64,000 bases of DNA from Hungatella sp. UBA7603 (GTDB lineage Bacteria; Bacillota; Clostridia; Lachnospirales; Lachnospiraceae), in the NCBI GenBank assembly GCA_002478865.1, contig DLJZ01000013.1:1-64000 (forward strand). The letters run 5' to 3'. The notes under the pieces are model-generated. The model saw only the letters and a program-made list of their open reading frames with translations. It was not told where the DNA came from and did no database searches. The translations under genes and the position numbers were made by a program. Below are positions 27,685-36,629 of this stretch, piece by piece. The number at the start of each line of letters is the position of its first letter. The stretch's first letter is position 1.

Positions 27685-27720
27685 AAAGGCCGCAGGCATA
27701 AATGCTTGCAGTCTTTTTTT
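27685..27720 (+). terminator. Terminator after the broken AI-2E gene
   Basis: AAGGCCGCAGGCAT pairs with ATGCTTGCAGTCTT across a two-base loop region (27686-27713, a few mismatches), followed by seven Ts to 27720. On the minus strand it may also end the LysR transcript. Confidence 0.7.
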
Positions 27721-27753
27721 GCGCTTATTTATAAAAGAGCTGTATCTCTCTTT

Positions 27754-28653
27754 TTACTTTATATAGGATAAGAATTTATCAATTGTAGGATTCGCGTTTT
27801 CGTTAAAGCGGGCGGCCACAATTTCAAATTTATCAGCTTCTTCATCAAGTGGAATTGTTACCAGATTTCCAGTGTTTCTACTGGATGAAAGAGCATAAGA
27901 GGGCAATACTGCGATTCCCATATTAGCAGCCACCATAAGTGCGGTTGTGTTAAAGTTTGCGGAATGCTGCACAATGTGAGGCGTAAAGCCGGACCGGATA
28001 AAATGAGCCATGGTGCTTTCAAAATGTCCAAAGCTGTCTTCCGCATCTCCAAAGGAAGTGAAAATAAAAGAATCATTTTTTAAGTCGTAAAGATTCAAAA
28101 TACTGCGATAAGCCAGAGGATGCGAGGTAGGAAGCATTACAATTAAATTGTACTTTTTCATGATCTTATAGGAAATATTTTTATCTTCCAGCTTGCTATA
28201 GGAAAACCGGGCATTGATAACCACATCAAGTGTCTGGTTCAATAGCTGCAAATATAAAGGACCTGCTCCTCCTTCCTGAATGGAAATGGAGATGTTGGGA
28301 TATCCGGTACGGAAGGAACGTAGAATGCCAGGAAGATCTGGGTTATCATACCCTTCAATAATTCCAAGATTTATATTTCCAGTAAAGCCGGTAGCGGCTT
28401 TTTTTGTTTTTTGAATTGCATTTTCAGTGCGGTTTAGTATTGCTTTTGATTCGGTTAAGAATATACTTCCTGCCGGGGTAAGCTCCACATGCCGCTTGGT
28501 CCGTTTTAATAGTTTTACTTCTATCTGTTCTTCTAATGCTTTGATTTGCTGTGTGACAGCCGTCTGAGAAATATAAAACTTTTCTGCTGTCTTTGTAAAA
28601 CTCAAAGTTTCTGCTACGGAAACAAAATATTCTAATTGTCTTAAATTCATCAA
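27754..28653 (-). CDS. LysR-family regulator of the divergent flavonoid/2-oxoacid operon
   Basis: The 299-residue LysR protein has an N-terminal winged helix (LRQLEYFVSVAETLSFTKTA, AVTQQIKALEEQI) and a two-lobed effector domain from about residue 90. It is transcribed away from the 12-gene operon starting at 28910. LysR proteins usually activate the divergent neighbour on binding a pathway metabolite, so a flavonoid or phenolic inducer is a reasonable guess. AGGAGGCCCTTG lies ahead of the start on the minus strand. Confidence 0.88.
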   Translation of the reverse strand: MMNLRQLEYFVSVAETLSFTKTAEKFYISQTAVTQQIKALEEQIEVKLLKRTKRHVELTPAGSIFLTESKAILNRTENAIQKTKKAATGFTGNINLGIIEGYDNPDLPGILRSFRTGYPNISISIQEGGAGPLYLQLLNQTLDVVINARFSYSKLEDKNISYKIMKKYNLIVMLPTSHPLAYRSILNLYDLKNDSFIFTSFGDAEDSFGHFESTMAHFIRSGFTPHIVQHSANFNTTALMVAANMGIAVLPSYALSSSRNTGNLVTIPLDEEADKFEIVAARFNENANPTIDKFLSYIK

Positions 28654-28909
28654 GGGCCTCCTTATGACAATACGCTATATATAACTAAAAATTATTATAA
28701 ACCATAAAAAAAGATTTGAAAACAATTTTCTTAATCGTTTGTAAAAAGTGCATAAAAACACATATTGTTATTTGATTATATTACTAAATAAATAAGTTTA
28801 TCTTATGAGAATCATCAAATAAAATATTGGATTTCAATAAAAAAATTCATTATGATAAGGAATAGATAAGAGATTAAATAGGTGACTTTTATCGGAAGGG
28901 AGAGATAAG
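28654..28909. promoter_or_regulatory. Divergent LysR/operon control region
   Basis: This 256-base, very AT-rich spacer contains ATAAG-TTTAT-CTTAT (28792-28806), an interrupted palindrome with the T-N11-A form of LysR boxes. It lies about 100 bases before the operon start codon. No strong consensus -35 was seen for the operon, as expected for an activator-dependent promoter. GGAAGGGAGAG precedes the start of the first gene. Confidence 0.5.
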
Positions 28910-29617
28910 ATGAGCAAAGAAGTTCCGATTATAGATGAGAAATATAATAATTTCTTATTTATTGGTGAAGCAGGTTGTGGAAAAAGTGAAATCGCAGTCA
29001 ATATAGCAAAGCAGCTTGTGGATTCAGGAAATAAGAAGGTACATTTCTTTGATATGGATATGACAAAATCGTTATTCCGTTCCAGGGATCTTAGCCGGAG
29101 CTTTACAGAGTTGGGAATTGATTTTCATTATGAAGAACAGTTTATGGATGCCCCAACTCTGGTAGGCGGCGTAAGTAGATTCCTAAAGGATGAGGAAACT
29201 TATGTTGTTATGGATGTAGGTGGAGATTACATTGGTGCCAGATCCATAGGTGGTTTTGCGCCCCTGATTAACCGAGGGGATACTATGGTTTATTACGTAA
29301 TTAATCCTTATCGACCATGGTCTTATGATCTGGAGCGCATTGATAAAGTGCTAAGTGAAATCTTAAGTGTATCACATATAGATATAGATAAGCTTCACTT
29401 AATTAGTAATCCTAATATAGGGTGTAATACCAATGAGATAGAAGTTCTAGAAGGGAATAAAGAACTTACAGAACTAATCATGCCTTATAAGGAACTGGAT
29501 TTTGTCTGTGTGAGAGAAGAACTTTTTGATAAGGTGAAGGATAAACTAAATATTCCTATAATGCCCTTGCATCTTTATCTTACCTATCCCTGGGTTGTAT
29601 CTATGGAGTCTGTATAA
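28910..29617 (+). CDS. P-loop NTPase, first gene of the flavonoid operon
   Basis: The 235-residue protein has a Walker A motif GEAGCGKSE (about residues 19-27), a VVMDVGGDYIGA segment resembling a Walker B/switch region (about 101-112) and a MinD/CobQ-like arrangement. It has no membrane segment. I do not recognise a named family. The position before ferredoxin and 2-oxoacid oxidoreductase genes suggests a metallocentre-loading or activating ATPase, in the way CooC or benzoyl-CoA-type activators serve their enzymes, but this is inference from context. It is 19 bases ahead of the ferredoxin subunit gene. Confidence 0.7.
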   Translation: MSKEVPIIDEKYNNFLFIGEAGCGKSEIAVNIAKQLVDSGNKKVHFFDMDMTKSLFRSRDLSRSFTELGIDFHYEEQFMDAPTLVGGVSRFLKDEETYVVMDVGGDYIGARSIGGFAPLINRGDTMVYYVINPYRPWSYDLERIDKVLSEILSVSHIDIDKLHLISNPNIGCNTNEIEVLEGNKELTELIMPYKELDFVCVREELFDKVKDKLNIPIMPLHLYLTYPWVVSMESV

Positions 29618-29636
29618 GAAGGAGGAAATGAAGGAT

Positions 29637-29840
29637 ATGGCTGAAATAAAAGTTGTGGCGGAACGCTGCAAAGGTTGTGGTTACTGCATTAAGTTCTGCC
29701 CCAAAAGCGTTTTGACTGTTGGAACAAAAGTGAATTCAAAGGGTTATGAATATGTGATTCCGTCAAATATGGAAGCTTGTATTGGTTGTTGCATTTGCGG
29801 AAAAATTTGTCCCGATGGTGCCATAGAAGTTTATAAGTAA
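29637..29840 (+). CDS. 2-oxoacid:ferredoxin oxidoreductase, ferredoxin (delta) subunit
   Basis: The 67-residue protein carries two [4Fe-4S] motifs, CKGCGYCIKFCP and CIGCCICGKICP, as in the delta subunits of VOR/KOR enzymes. The ATG at 29637 stands about ten bases after AAGGAGGA; the ATG at 29628 is too close to that site. It passes electrons from the TPP-bound intermediate to free ferredoxin or directly to a partner reductase. Confidence 0.88.
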   Translation: MAEIKVVAERCKGCGYCIKFCPKSVLTVGTKVNSKGYEYVIPSNMEACIGCCICGKICPDGAIEVYK

Positions 29841-29857
29841 TTAGGAGGTTATTGAAA

Positions 29858-30937
29858 ATGTCTAGAGTGTTTATGAAAGGCTGCGAAGCAATTGCAGAGG
29901 CAGCAGTTAGAGCCGGTTGTCGTTTTTTTGCTGGTTATCCAATTACTCCTCAGAATGAAATTCCGGAATATTTTGCGAGAAGAATGCCGGAAGTAAGCGG
30001 TAATTTTGTTCAGGGAGAATCAGAAGTAGCTTCCGTAAACATGGTGTATGGAGCTGCCAGTGCGGGTGTGAGATCCATGACTTCTTCATCAAGTCCTGGA
30101 ATTGCTCTAAAGAGCGAGGGAATATCTTACTGTGCATCAGCCAGAATCCCTATGGTCTATGTCAATGTTTCCCGAGGCGGCCCTGGAGTTGGTTCCATTC
30201 AGCCGGCGCAGATGGATTACTTTCAGGCTACCAAGGCATCCGGTAACGGCGGATTTCAGATGCTTGTATTTGCACCAGCATCCGTACAGGAAGCCGTTGA
30301 TATGACGTATCAGGCATTTGATTATGCAGACCGCGATCGTAATCCAGTGCTTATTTTGGCAGATGGTGTCATTGGAACTATGATGGAACCTGTCGTACTT
30401 CCAGAAATGAAAACGGATGAAGAGATTGCGTCCATCAAAGAATCAAAGAAATCCTGGTCCTGTATTGGACATTCACTGGACCTTGCAAACCGTTCATGGA
30501 TTCAGCCAGGACATTGGAAGACCAGCGATATGCAGGTAGCTAATGAAGAAGCGGCAGCTCTTTACACAAGTTGGGAAAAAGAGGCTCAGGCCGAAGAATA
30601 TCTAATTGAAGATGCAGAGGTAGTGATTACGGCTTATGGAATATCAGCACGTATCGCAAAAGCGGCTGTGGATTTATTACGGAAAGAGGGCATAAAGGTA
30701 GGACTTATCCGGGCCATAACCGTTCAGCCATTTCCTTACAACGCATTTGACCATATAGATTATAACAAGGTAAAAGCAATTCTTGATGTTGAGATGTCCA
30801 TTCCTGCCCAGTTTGTAACAGACGTGGAAACTGGTGTGAAAGGGCGCTGCCCTATTGAAACCTGCCTTTGCTCAGGCGGCAACATCATAAGCCGTGAGGC
30901 AGTAATGGAAGCAATAAGAAAAATGGTTTCCAAATAG
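29858..30937 (+). CDS. 2-oxoacid:ferredoxin oxidoreductase, alpha subunit
   Basis: The 359-residue pyruvate-ferredoxin-oxidoreductase N-terminal (pyrimidine-binding) subunit has FFAGYPITPQNEIPE, FVQGESEVASVNMVYGA and TSSSSPGIALKSEGISY. This form resembles VorB/KorA, which oxidise branched-chain 2-oxoacids or 2-oxoglutarate rather than pyruvate. It starts at the ATG nine bases after AGGAGG; the TTG at 29852 is rejected. The downstream Ptb/Buk pair implies the acyl-CoA product is converted to an acyl phosphate. Confidence 0.9.
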   Translation: MSRVFMKGCEAIAEAAVRAGCRFFAGYPITPQNEIPEYFARRMPEVSGNFVQGESEVASVNMVYGAASAGVRSMTSSSSPGIALKSEGISYCASARIPMVYVNVSRGGPGVGSIQPAQMDYFQATKASGNGGFQMLVFAPASVQEAVDMTYQAFDYADRDRNPVLILADGVIGTMMEPVVLPEMKTDEEIASIKESKKSWSCIGHSLDLANRSWIQPGHWKTSDMQVANEEAAALYTSWEKEAQAEEYLIEDAEVVITAYGISARIAKAAVDLLRKEGIKVGLIRAITVQPFPYNAFDHIDYNKVKAILDVEMSIPAQFVTDVETGVKGRCPIETCLCSGGNIISREAVMEAIRKMVSK

Positions 30938-30947
30938 GAGGGAAAAG

Positions 30948-31685
30948 ATGAAGCAGATTTATGCAAGAACAAAAACCATTCAGGAAGATAAAGTTTCTGG
31001 CTTTTGTCCTGGATGCATGCATGGCACTGTAATGAAGCTGATCGGTGAAGTATTAGATGAGATGAATTTAGTGGACAAGGCGGCTTGCGTCCTTGGAATC
31101 GGCTGCTGTGGTCTTCAGATGGACTATATGGCCTATGACAATACCACAGCCCCACATGGTCGTGCCTGTGCAGTGGCGACTGGAATGAAAAAGGCAAGCC
31201 CTGACAGTCTTGTATTTACCTATCAGGGAGATGGAGATTTTGCTTCCATCGGTTTGGCGGAATCCATGTCTGCAGCCAATCGTGGAGAGAATATCACAGT
31301 TATTTTCATTAATAATGGTATTTACGGTATGACTGGCGGACAATTGGCTCCTACCACCTTAGTAGGTATGAAGGCTAGTACCGCGCCAAAAGGTCGTGAT
31401 CCCAAGGAACATGGTTACCCTATGCACATGTGTGAGATATTAGAACAGCTGACTGCTCCGGCTTATTTAGAACGGACCAGCTGCAATACCCCAGTAAATG
31501 TAATGAAAACAAAGAAAGCAATTCAAAAAGCATTTCAAAACCAGCTTGAGGGTAAAGGATTTTCCATGGTAGAAATTGTCACCAGCTGTCCTACAAACTG
31601 GGGGCTTGATGCACTGAAATCTCTTGATTTTATAGAAGAGAAGATGCTCCCGGAATTTCCTCTGGGTGTAATCAGAGATCGATAA
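30948..31685 (+). CDS. 2-oxoacid:ferredoxin oxidoreductase, beta subunit (TPP-binding)
   Basis: The 245-residue protein has the TPP/Mg site GDGDFASIG followed by NNGIYGMTGGQLAPTT, plus cysteines in FCPGCMHG and GIGCCG that hold the proximal [4Fe-4S] cluster. It is the catalytic partner of the alpha subunit, encoded ten bases after it. Substrate range within the branched-chain/2-oxoglutarate group cannot be fixed from sequence alone. Confidence 0.9.
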   Translation: MKQIYARTKTIQEDKVSGFCPGCMHGTVMKLIGEVLDEMNLVDKAACVLGIGCCGLQMDYMAYDNTTAPHGRACAVATGMKKASPDSLVFTYQGDGDFASIGLAESMSAANRGENITVIFINNGIYGMTGGQLAPTTLVGMKASTAPKGRDPKEHGYPMHMCEILEQLTAPAYLERTSCNTPVNVMKTKKAIQKAFQNQLEGKGFSMVEIVTSCPTNWGLDALKSLDFIEEKMLPEFPLGVIRDR

Positions 31686-31698
31686 GGAGGAAAATTTA

Positions 31699-32244
31699 AT
31701 GGAGACAAATTTGTGTGTGGCCGGTTTTGGTGGACAGGGTGTTATGACCCTCGGAAAATTCCTGGCTTCGGCAACCTGTGATTCTACAAATAAAAATGTT
31801 ACGTTCTTCCCTTCTTACGGAGCGGAGCAAAGAGGTGGTACAGCAAATTGTTTTGTTGTTATTTCCGATGAAACCATTGGAGCACCTCTTGGTGATGTAA
31901 TGGATGATTTAGTTATCATGAACGGACCATCCTTACAAAAGTTTTTGCCAACATTAAAACAGGGTGGAACACTTTTTATTAACAGTTCTATTGTTACTGA
32001 TGAAATAGAAAGAAGCGACGTTAAAATAGTGAAAGCACCTGTTACGGAGCTTGCCTTGGAACTTGGAAATGCGAAGGTATTAAATGTTATTATGCTTGGA
32101 GCATATGTAGGATATACAAATGTTATTGATCCAGAAATTGTATGGTCAACCATTGAGCATAAACTGAAAAACAAACCAAAGCTCCTTCCTCTTAACAAAC
32201 TAGCTTTTGAAAGAGGTCTTTTAATTGGTCAGTCACAAAGATAA
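31699..32244 (+). CDS. 2-oxoacid:ferredoxin oxidoreductase, gamma subunit
   Basis: The 181-residue protein has the gamma-subunit signature AGFGGQGVMTLGKFLA and the PSYGAEQRGGTANC segment. It completes a four-subunit (delta, alpha, beta, gamma) enzyme in the usual VOR/KOR gene set. It starts after GATAAGGAGG, 13 bases from the previous stop. Confidence 0.9.
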   Translation: METNLCVAGFGGQGVMTLGKFLASATCDSTNKNVTFFPSYGAEQRGGTANCFVVISDETIGAPLGDVMDDLVIMNGPSLQKFLPTLKQGGTLFINSSIVTDEIERSDVKIVKAPVTELALELGNAKVLNVIMLGAYVGYTNVIDPEIVWSTIEHKLKNKPKLLPLNKLAFERGLLIGQSQR

Positions 32245-32256
32245 GGAGAGAGCCAG

Positions 32257-33159
32257 ATGATCTATAGAAGTTTTGATGAATTAATTGATAAAGTGAAAAA
32301 TTATCCTTCCATGAAACGAATGGTAATTGCAGCGGCAGGAGAAGAACATACTCTTGAAGCGGCTCTACATGCCAGAAAAGAAGGAATTGCCAGACCTATA
32401 TTAGTGGGTGATAAAGAAGTAATTCTTGGAATACTAAAAAAGCTTGGAGAAGAGGTTCCAGAAGAGGATATCTATCCAGCCACTGATAATAAAGAGGCCG
32501 CCGAATTTTCAGTCTCTTTGATACGAGAAGGAAAAGCAGATTTTTTAATGAAGGGTTATCTGGATACGGCTGTGCTTTTAAAGGCGGTGGTTGATAAAGA
32601 AAAAGGCTTGGGAAAAGGCGGTGTTATGTCTCATTTTTCGATGTTTGATGTTCCCTCCTATCATAAAATATTAGTGCCTGTAGACGGAGGCATGGTTGCC
32701 TATCCGACTCTGGAACAAAAGAAATCTATTATTGAAAATACGGTGGAAACTTTAAGATCCATGGGATATGACTGCCCGAAAGTGGGAGTCTTGACCTGCG
32801 TGGAAAAAGTGAATCCCAAAATGCCAGAAACAGTGGAAGCGGCAGAACTTGCTCGTATGAACCGGGAAGGCGAAATTAAGAACTGTATCATAGAAGGTCC
32901 TATTTCCTATGATTGTGCCATTGATGCAGAGATTGCCAATCTGAAAAACTATGAAAGCCAAATTGCTGGTGACGTAGATGTGCTAGTGGCTCCCAATATC
33001 CATGCAGGAAATATCATGGGTAAGATGCTAACTTGTACCTGTAAGGCAAAGATGGCTGGATTTGTAGTTGGAGCAAAATGTCCGATTGTATTAACTTCCA
33101 GAGGATCGTCTGCAGAGGAGAAATTCTTATCCATTGCAGTTTCAGCAGCAGTAGATTAG
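32257..33159 (+). CDS. ptb: Phosphate butyryltransferase-type phosphotransacylase
   Basis: The 300-residue protein is of the Ptb size and pattern (MVIAAAGEEHTLEAALHARKEG at the start with the HTLEA motif, and GPISYDCAIDAEIA later). It exchanges CoA for phosphate on butyryl- or branched acyl-CoA. In this operon it follows the 2-oxoacid oxidoreductase and precedes the kinase, so 2-oxoacid to acyl-CoA to acyl phosphate to ATP is a complete route. Confidence 0.92.
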   Translation: MIYRSFDELIDKVKNYPSMKRMVIAAAGEEHTLEAALHARKEGIARPILVGDKEVILGILKKLGEEVPEEDIYPATDNKEAAEFSVSLIREGKADFLMKGYLDTAVLLKAVVDKEKGLGKGGVMSHFSMFDVPSYHKILVPVDGGMVAYPTLEQKKSIIENTVETLRSMGYDCPKVGVLTCVEKVNPKMPETVEAAELARMNREGEIKNCIIEGPISYDCAIDAEIANLKNYESQIAGDVDVLVAPNIHAGNIMGKMLTCTCKAKMAGFVVGAKCPIVLTSRGSSAEEKFLSIAVSAAVD

Positions 33160-33174
33160 AGAAGGAGAAATACA

Positions 33175-34257
33175 ATGAGTTATAAAATTTTAGCAGTTAA
33201 TCCTGGCTCTACCTCCACAAAAATCGGGGTTTACGAAGGTGATAAAGAGTTATTTACAGAAAGTGTTACACATTCTGATGAAGAGTTAAAAAAGTATGAC
33301 AGAGTGGTAGATGAATTTGATATGCGTAAGGAAAATATTCTAAATGCACTAGAAAAACATGGCGTAGATGTGAAGGAATTATCTGCGATTGTGGGAAGAG
33401 GCGGCCAGCTGGTAAATATTCATGCAGGCGGTTATCTGGTTACAGAGGATATGAAAAAAAGGCTAACCGATCCATTCACCATTGAACACGCATCTAACCT
33501 GGGCGCATTAATCGCAGACGCCATTGCGGCTCCTCTGGGCATAACAGCCTATATTTATGATGCAGTGGGTTCTGATGAAATGGCAGAGATTGCAAAAGTA
33601 ACCGGAATGCCAGAGGTAGTAAGACAAAGTTTTTGTCATGTATTAAACTCCAAGGCCATGGCGAGAAAAGCAGCATTTGAAATGGGAAAAACATATCAGG
33701 AAATGAATTTTATCGTTGCCCATTTAGGTGGTGGAATCTCAGTCAGTGCTCATGAAAAAGGTAAAATAGTGGATGCAATCCCAGCGGATGGAGGTCCTTT
33801 TTCCCCAGAAAGATCAGGAAGCATACCATTAAATTACGTAATCGACATGTGTTACAGTGGAACTTACAGTAAAAGGGATATGAAGAAAAAGGTTTCTGGT
33901 ATGGGCGGTATGAAAGCCTATCTTGGCACTTCAAGCTGTATTGAAGTGGAAAAGATGATTCAGGATGGTAACGAGTTAGCAAAGAAAGTATTTCAGGCGC
34001 AAGCATACCAGATTGCGAAAGGAATCGGTGAACTCATCCCAGTTTTAAAGGGAGAAGTTGATGCTATCATTTTGACAGGCGGAGTGGCTCATTCCCAAAT
34101 GCTGACACAGTGGATTAAAGAATATGTAAGCAAGCTGGCTCCGATTATGGTTATGCCAGGGGAGAATGAACTGGAAGCTTTATCTGCAGGTGCCCTTCGT
34201 ATTTTAAAGGGAGAGGAAGAAGCAGAATCTTACATAGATTCCAGGAAAAACCAGTAG
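33175..34257 (+). CDS. buk: Butyrate kinase / branched-chain acid kinase
   Basis: The 360-residue ASKHA-fold kinase has the acetokinase-type N-terminal NPGSTSTKIGVY, central VAHLGGGISVSAHEKGKIVD, and C-terminal ILTGGVAHS. It makes ATP from acyl phosphate. Isobutyrate and isovalerate are also used by this family, matching a branched-chain VOR upstream. Start after GAGAAGGAG; 15 bases from ptb. Confidence 0.93.
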   Translation: MSYKILAVNPGSTSTKIGVYEGDKELFTESVTHSDEELKKYDRVVDEFDMRKENILNALEKHGVDVKELSAIVGRGGQLVNIHAGGYLVTEDMKKRLTDPFTIEHASNLGALIADAIAAPLGITAYIYDAVGSDEMAEIAKVTGMPEVVRQSFCHVLNSKAMARKAAFEMGKTYQEMNFIVAHLGGGISVSAHEKGKIVDAIPADGGPFSPERSGSIPLNYVIDMCYSGTYSKRDMKKKVSGMGGMKAYLGTSSCIEVEKMIQDGNELAKKVFQAQAYQIAKGIGELIPVLKGEVDAIILTGGVAHSQMLTQWIKEYVSKLAPIMVMPGENELEALSAGALRILKGEEEAESYIDSRKNQ

Positions 34258-34270
34258 AAAGGGAAATAAT

Positions 34271-35659
34271 ATGAAAGATAATTTTTATGCTAAGGGAGAG
34301 GGAAACAACGGTTTTATTAAAAATCTGGAAGTTTGCTCTTATGGCGATCTGGATGGTACCTGCGGGATGTTCCAGATGGCTCTTTATAAAACATCAGCAG
34401 GAAAGTACTATCTGTACGGCTGCTGTTTTGGCGGAACAAAGAACGGGGTAATGATTAGTGATATAACAGATCCTTATGATCCCAAATTTGTGAAGCACTT
34501 TGAACTCCTTGATCCTAAGGAGTATCCCACAACTACATCTCCTAAGATTCAGATTGCCGACGATCTGATGATTGTAGCCATGAGTTGTGGCAGCGGACCA
34601 GGAGCCCTTGTGGATCAGACAAAACTTGATGATATAAAATGTGAGGCAGGAATTCGTATTTACAGTCTGAAAAATGACCCAGAAAATCCAGAATTCTTGG
34701 GCTATTGGGATTGTGGCTTAAAGCATGTACTTGGAGTGCATCGTTTTCAGTATAACGGTGGAAGATATGTTCATTTATCCAGCGACTGCGTAGGCTTCGA
34801 AGGAATGATTTACCGCATTATTGATATTGAAGATCCGACTAATCCAGTGGAAGCAGGACGCTGGTGGAGACCAGATCAGTATGCAGACGGATACCCAGAT
34901 AGAAACTTTGATCCAGGTGCGGCTCACGTTCCTTCCTTTATGGATAAAGGCTGGCTTCACGGACCACCATTTGTCCGTGATGGAATCGCTTACTGCGGTT
35001 ATGGCGGAGCAGGACTGGTAGTTCTTGATGTTCAGGATGTAGAAAGACCGAAATGCCTGGGAGAATTATCGCTGATGCCTGCATTCTCCAGTGAATTGTC
35101 AGGGGCAAGAACCCATACAGCAGTCCCACTGCCGGGGCGTGATCTAGTCGTATGTCAAAACGAAGGAGAACGTTTCCAGTTCTTTACACCGGATAAGATA
35201 AAAAGAGCCCAGGCATTGAACAACATACACATGATCGATGTCAGCGATCCAAAACAGCCTACCTTAATAGCAGAGTTTCCATATCCGGAAGTTCCAAAGG
35301 ACTTTCCATATCCAAACTTTAATGTAGCTGGTCTTGGAGTGGCTGGCCCATTTGGTCCTCATAACCTTCATGAACCTATGGACAATAAACCATGGCTGGA
35401 GCAGAGAGGAGACCGTGTGTACTGCTGTTATTTCCATGCAGGATTGAGGGTTTATGATGTATCAGATCCATATTATATCAAGGAAATCGCTTACTTTATT
35501 CCACCAAATCCCAATAAAAAACCAGAAGAATCATTTTTCCCAGGTTTTCCGGGGCCTCGTATGGCGGTAACAGAGGATATTGTGGTAGATGATAGAGGTT
35601 ATATCATCATTGATGCGCTTGATGATGGATTTTATATTTTAAAAATGAGAGAAAATTAA
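34271..35659 (+). CDS. LVIVD-repeat beta-propeller protein, His-rich, uncharacterised
   Basis: The 462-residue protein is built of LVIVD-type repeats (GLVVLDVQDVERPKCLG, GLRVYDVSDPYYIKE and others), giving a seven-bladed propeller. No signal peptide or membrane segment is present, so it is cytoplasmic, unlike many LVIVD proteins. Conserved-looking histidines recur at blade starts (LGVHRF, YVHLSSD, AAHVPSF, WLHGPPF, ARTHTAV, FGPHNLHEP, YFHAGL). This is reminiscent of four-His iron sites in other propeller enzymes. Genes on both sides concern acyl phosphate metabolism and flavonoid conversion. A metal-dependent step on a phenolic intermediate is conceivable; no function is known to me. Confidence 0.7.
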   Translation: MKDNFYAKGEGNNGFIKNLEVCSYGDLDGTCGMFQMALYKTSAGKYYLYGCCFGGTKNGVMISDITDPYDPKFVKHFELLDPKEYPTTTSPKIQIADDLMIVAMSCGSGPGALVDQTKLDDIKCEAGIRIYSLKNDPENPEFLGYWDCGLKHVLGVHRFQYNGGRYVHLSSDCVGFEGMIYRIIDIEDPTNPVEAGRWWRPDQYADGYPDRNFDPGAAHVPSFMDKGWLHGPPFVRDGIAYCGYGGAGLVVLDVQDVERPKCLGELSLMPAFSSELSGARTHTAVPLPGRDLVVCQNEGERFQFFTPDKIKRAQALNNIHMIDVSDPKQPTLIAEFPYPEVPKDFPYPNFNVAGLGVAGPFGPHNLHEPMDNKPWLEQRGDRVYCCYFHAGLRVYDVSDPYYIKEIAYFIPPNPNKKPEESFFPGFPGPRMAVTEDIVVDDRGYIIIDALDDGFYILKMREN

Positions 35660-35681
35660 TATTCACACGAAAAAGGAGATT

Positions 35682-36626
35682 ATGATGAAGGTTTTAGGTA
35701 TTTCTTTTGGAACAAAGAACGGAACAAATGATTCTATCTGTATGGAAGCGCTAATAGGAGCGAAGGAAACAGGTGCTGAGGTAGAGTTTATCAGAATGTC
35801 ATCACTGGATATCAAGCATTGTACCGGTTGTTGTGCTTGCGTAAAGACACTTTTAGGTGGAAAAGGAAATATGTGTGTAATAAAGGATGACTTTGACTGG
35901 CTTTTAGACAAAATGCTTGATGCAGATGGAATTATTATATCTGATCCTATCTTTGAGGAAGGGGCTTCTGGCCTATTCCATACTATTATGGATCGTTTCG
36001 GACCTAGAATGGACCGTGGAAACAACATCATTGGTTCCAAGGTAGCAGAGGAGAATGGTGGAAAAGCAATCGATCCAAGGATTCTAAAGGATAAAGTGAT
36101 TTCTTATATGGGAGTAGGAGGTTCTGACTGGGGAACCAGAGTTCAATGCGAACATGCTATGCAGGCTCTCACCCCAATGTGGAAGATCATTGATAATACC
36201 TGGTACCCATGGGCGAAAGAGCTCATTATGGATGACGTACGTTTGGCTGAAGTACATAAAATCGGTGTGAAATTGGCAAATGCCGCAAAAGATGTGGAGA
36301 GTGCTGCTTATCAGGGAGAAGAAGGATTATGTCCTCATTGTCATAATAAGCTCTTTTATCTGGATAACGAATCTACAAATGCCATCTGTGGCTTATGCGG
36401 AATGGTGGGAGATGTTGTGATTGAAGATGGAAAGACAAAATTTGTTTTCCCAGTGGAACAGTTAGAACATGCTCATGACACAATTCCAGGAAAGTTTATC
36501 CATGGAGATGATATTCAGCGCATGGAAGGTGCATTCGCAAAAGTGCGGCAGACAGAAGAGTTTAAGGCACGTAAGAAACGCTATACGGATTCTATTGTTT
36601 CTTCATTTTTATGTGAACGCGTATAA
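35682..36626 (+). CDS. Flavodoxin-fold FMN oxidoreductase, candidate flavone/flavonol reductase
   Basis: The 314-residue protein starts with an NADPH-dependent FMN-reductase/iron-sulfur-flavoprotein fold (KVLGISFGTKNGTNDSICMEAL). A CTGCCACVKT cysteine cluster sits near residues 47-56, and a zinc-ribbon-like module (CPHCHNKLFYL, AICGLCGM) near 216-245. The chalcone isomerase gene two genes downstream makes a flavonoid ene-reductase role likely, since flavone reductases of gut clostridia are, as I recall, of this general type. A paralogue is at 59751-60716. Substrate and the presence of an Fe-S cluster are unproven. Confidence 0.68.
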   Translation: MMKVLGISFGTKNGTNDSICMEALIGAKETGAEVEFIRMSSLDIKHCTGCCACVKTLLGGKGNMCVIKDDFDWLLDKMLDADGIIISDPIFEEGASGLFHTIMDRFGPRMDRGNNIIGSKVAEENGGKAIDPRILKDKVISYMGVGGSDWGTRVQCEHAMQALTPMWKIIDNTWYPWAKELIMDDVRLAEVHKIGVKLANAAKDVESAAYQGEEGLCPHCHNKLFYLDNESTNAICGLCGMVGDVVIEDGKTKFVFPVEQLEHAHDTIPGKFIHGDDIQRMEGAFAKVRQTEEFKARKKRYTDSIVSSFLCERV

Positions 36627-36629
36627 AAC

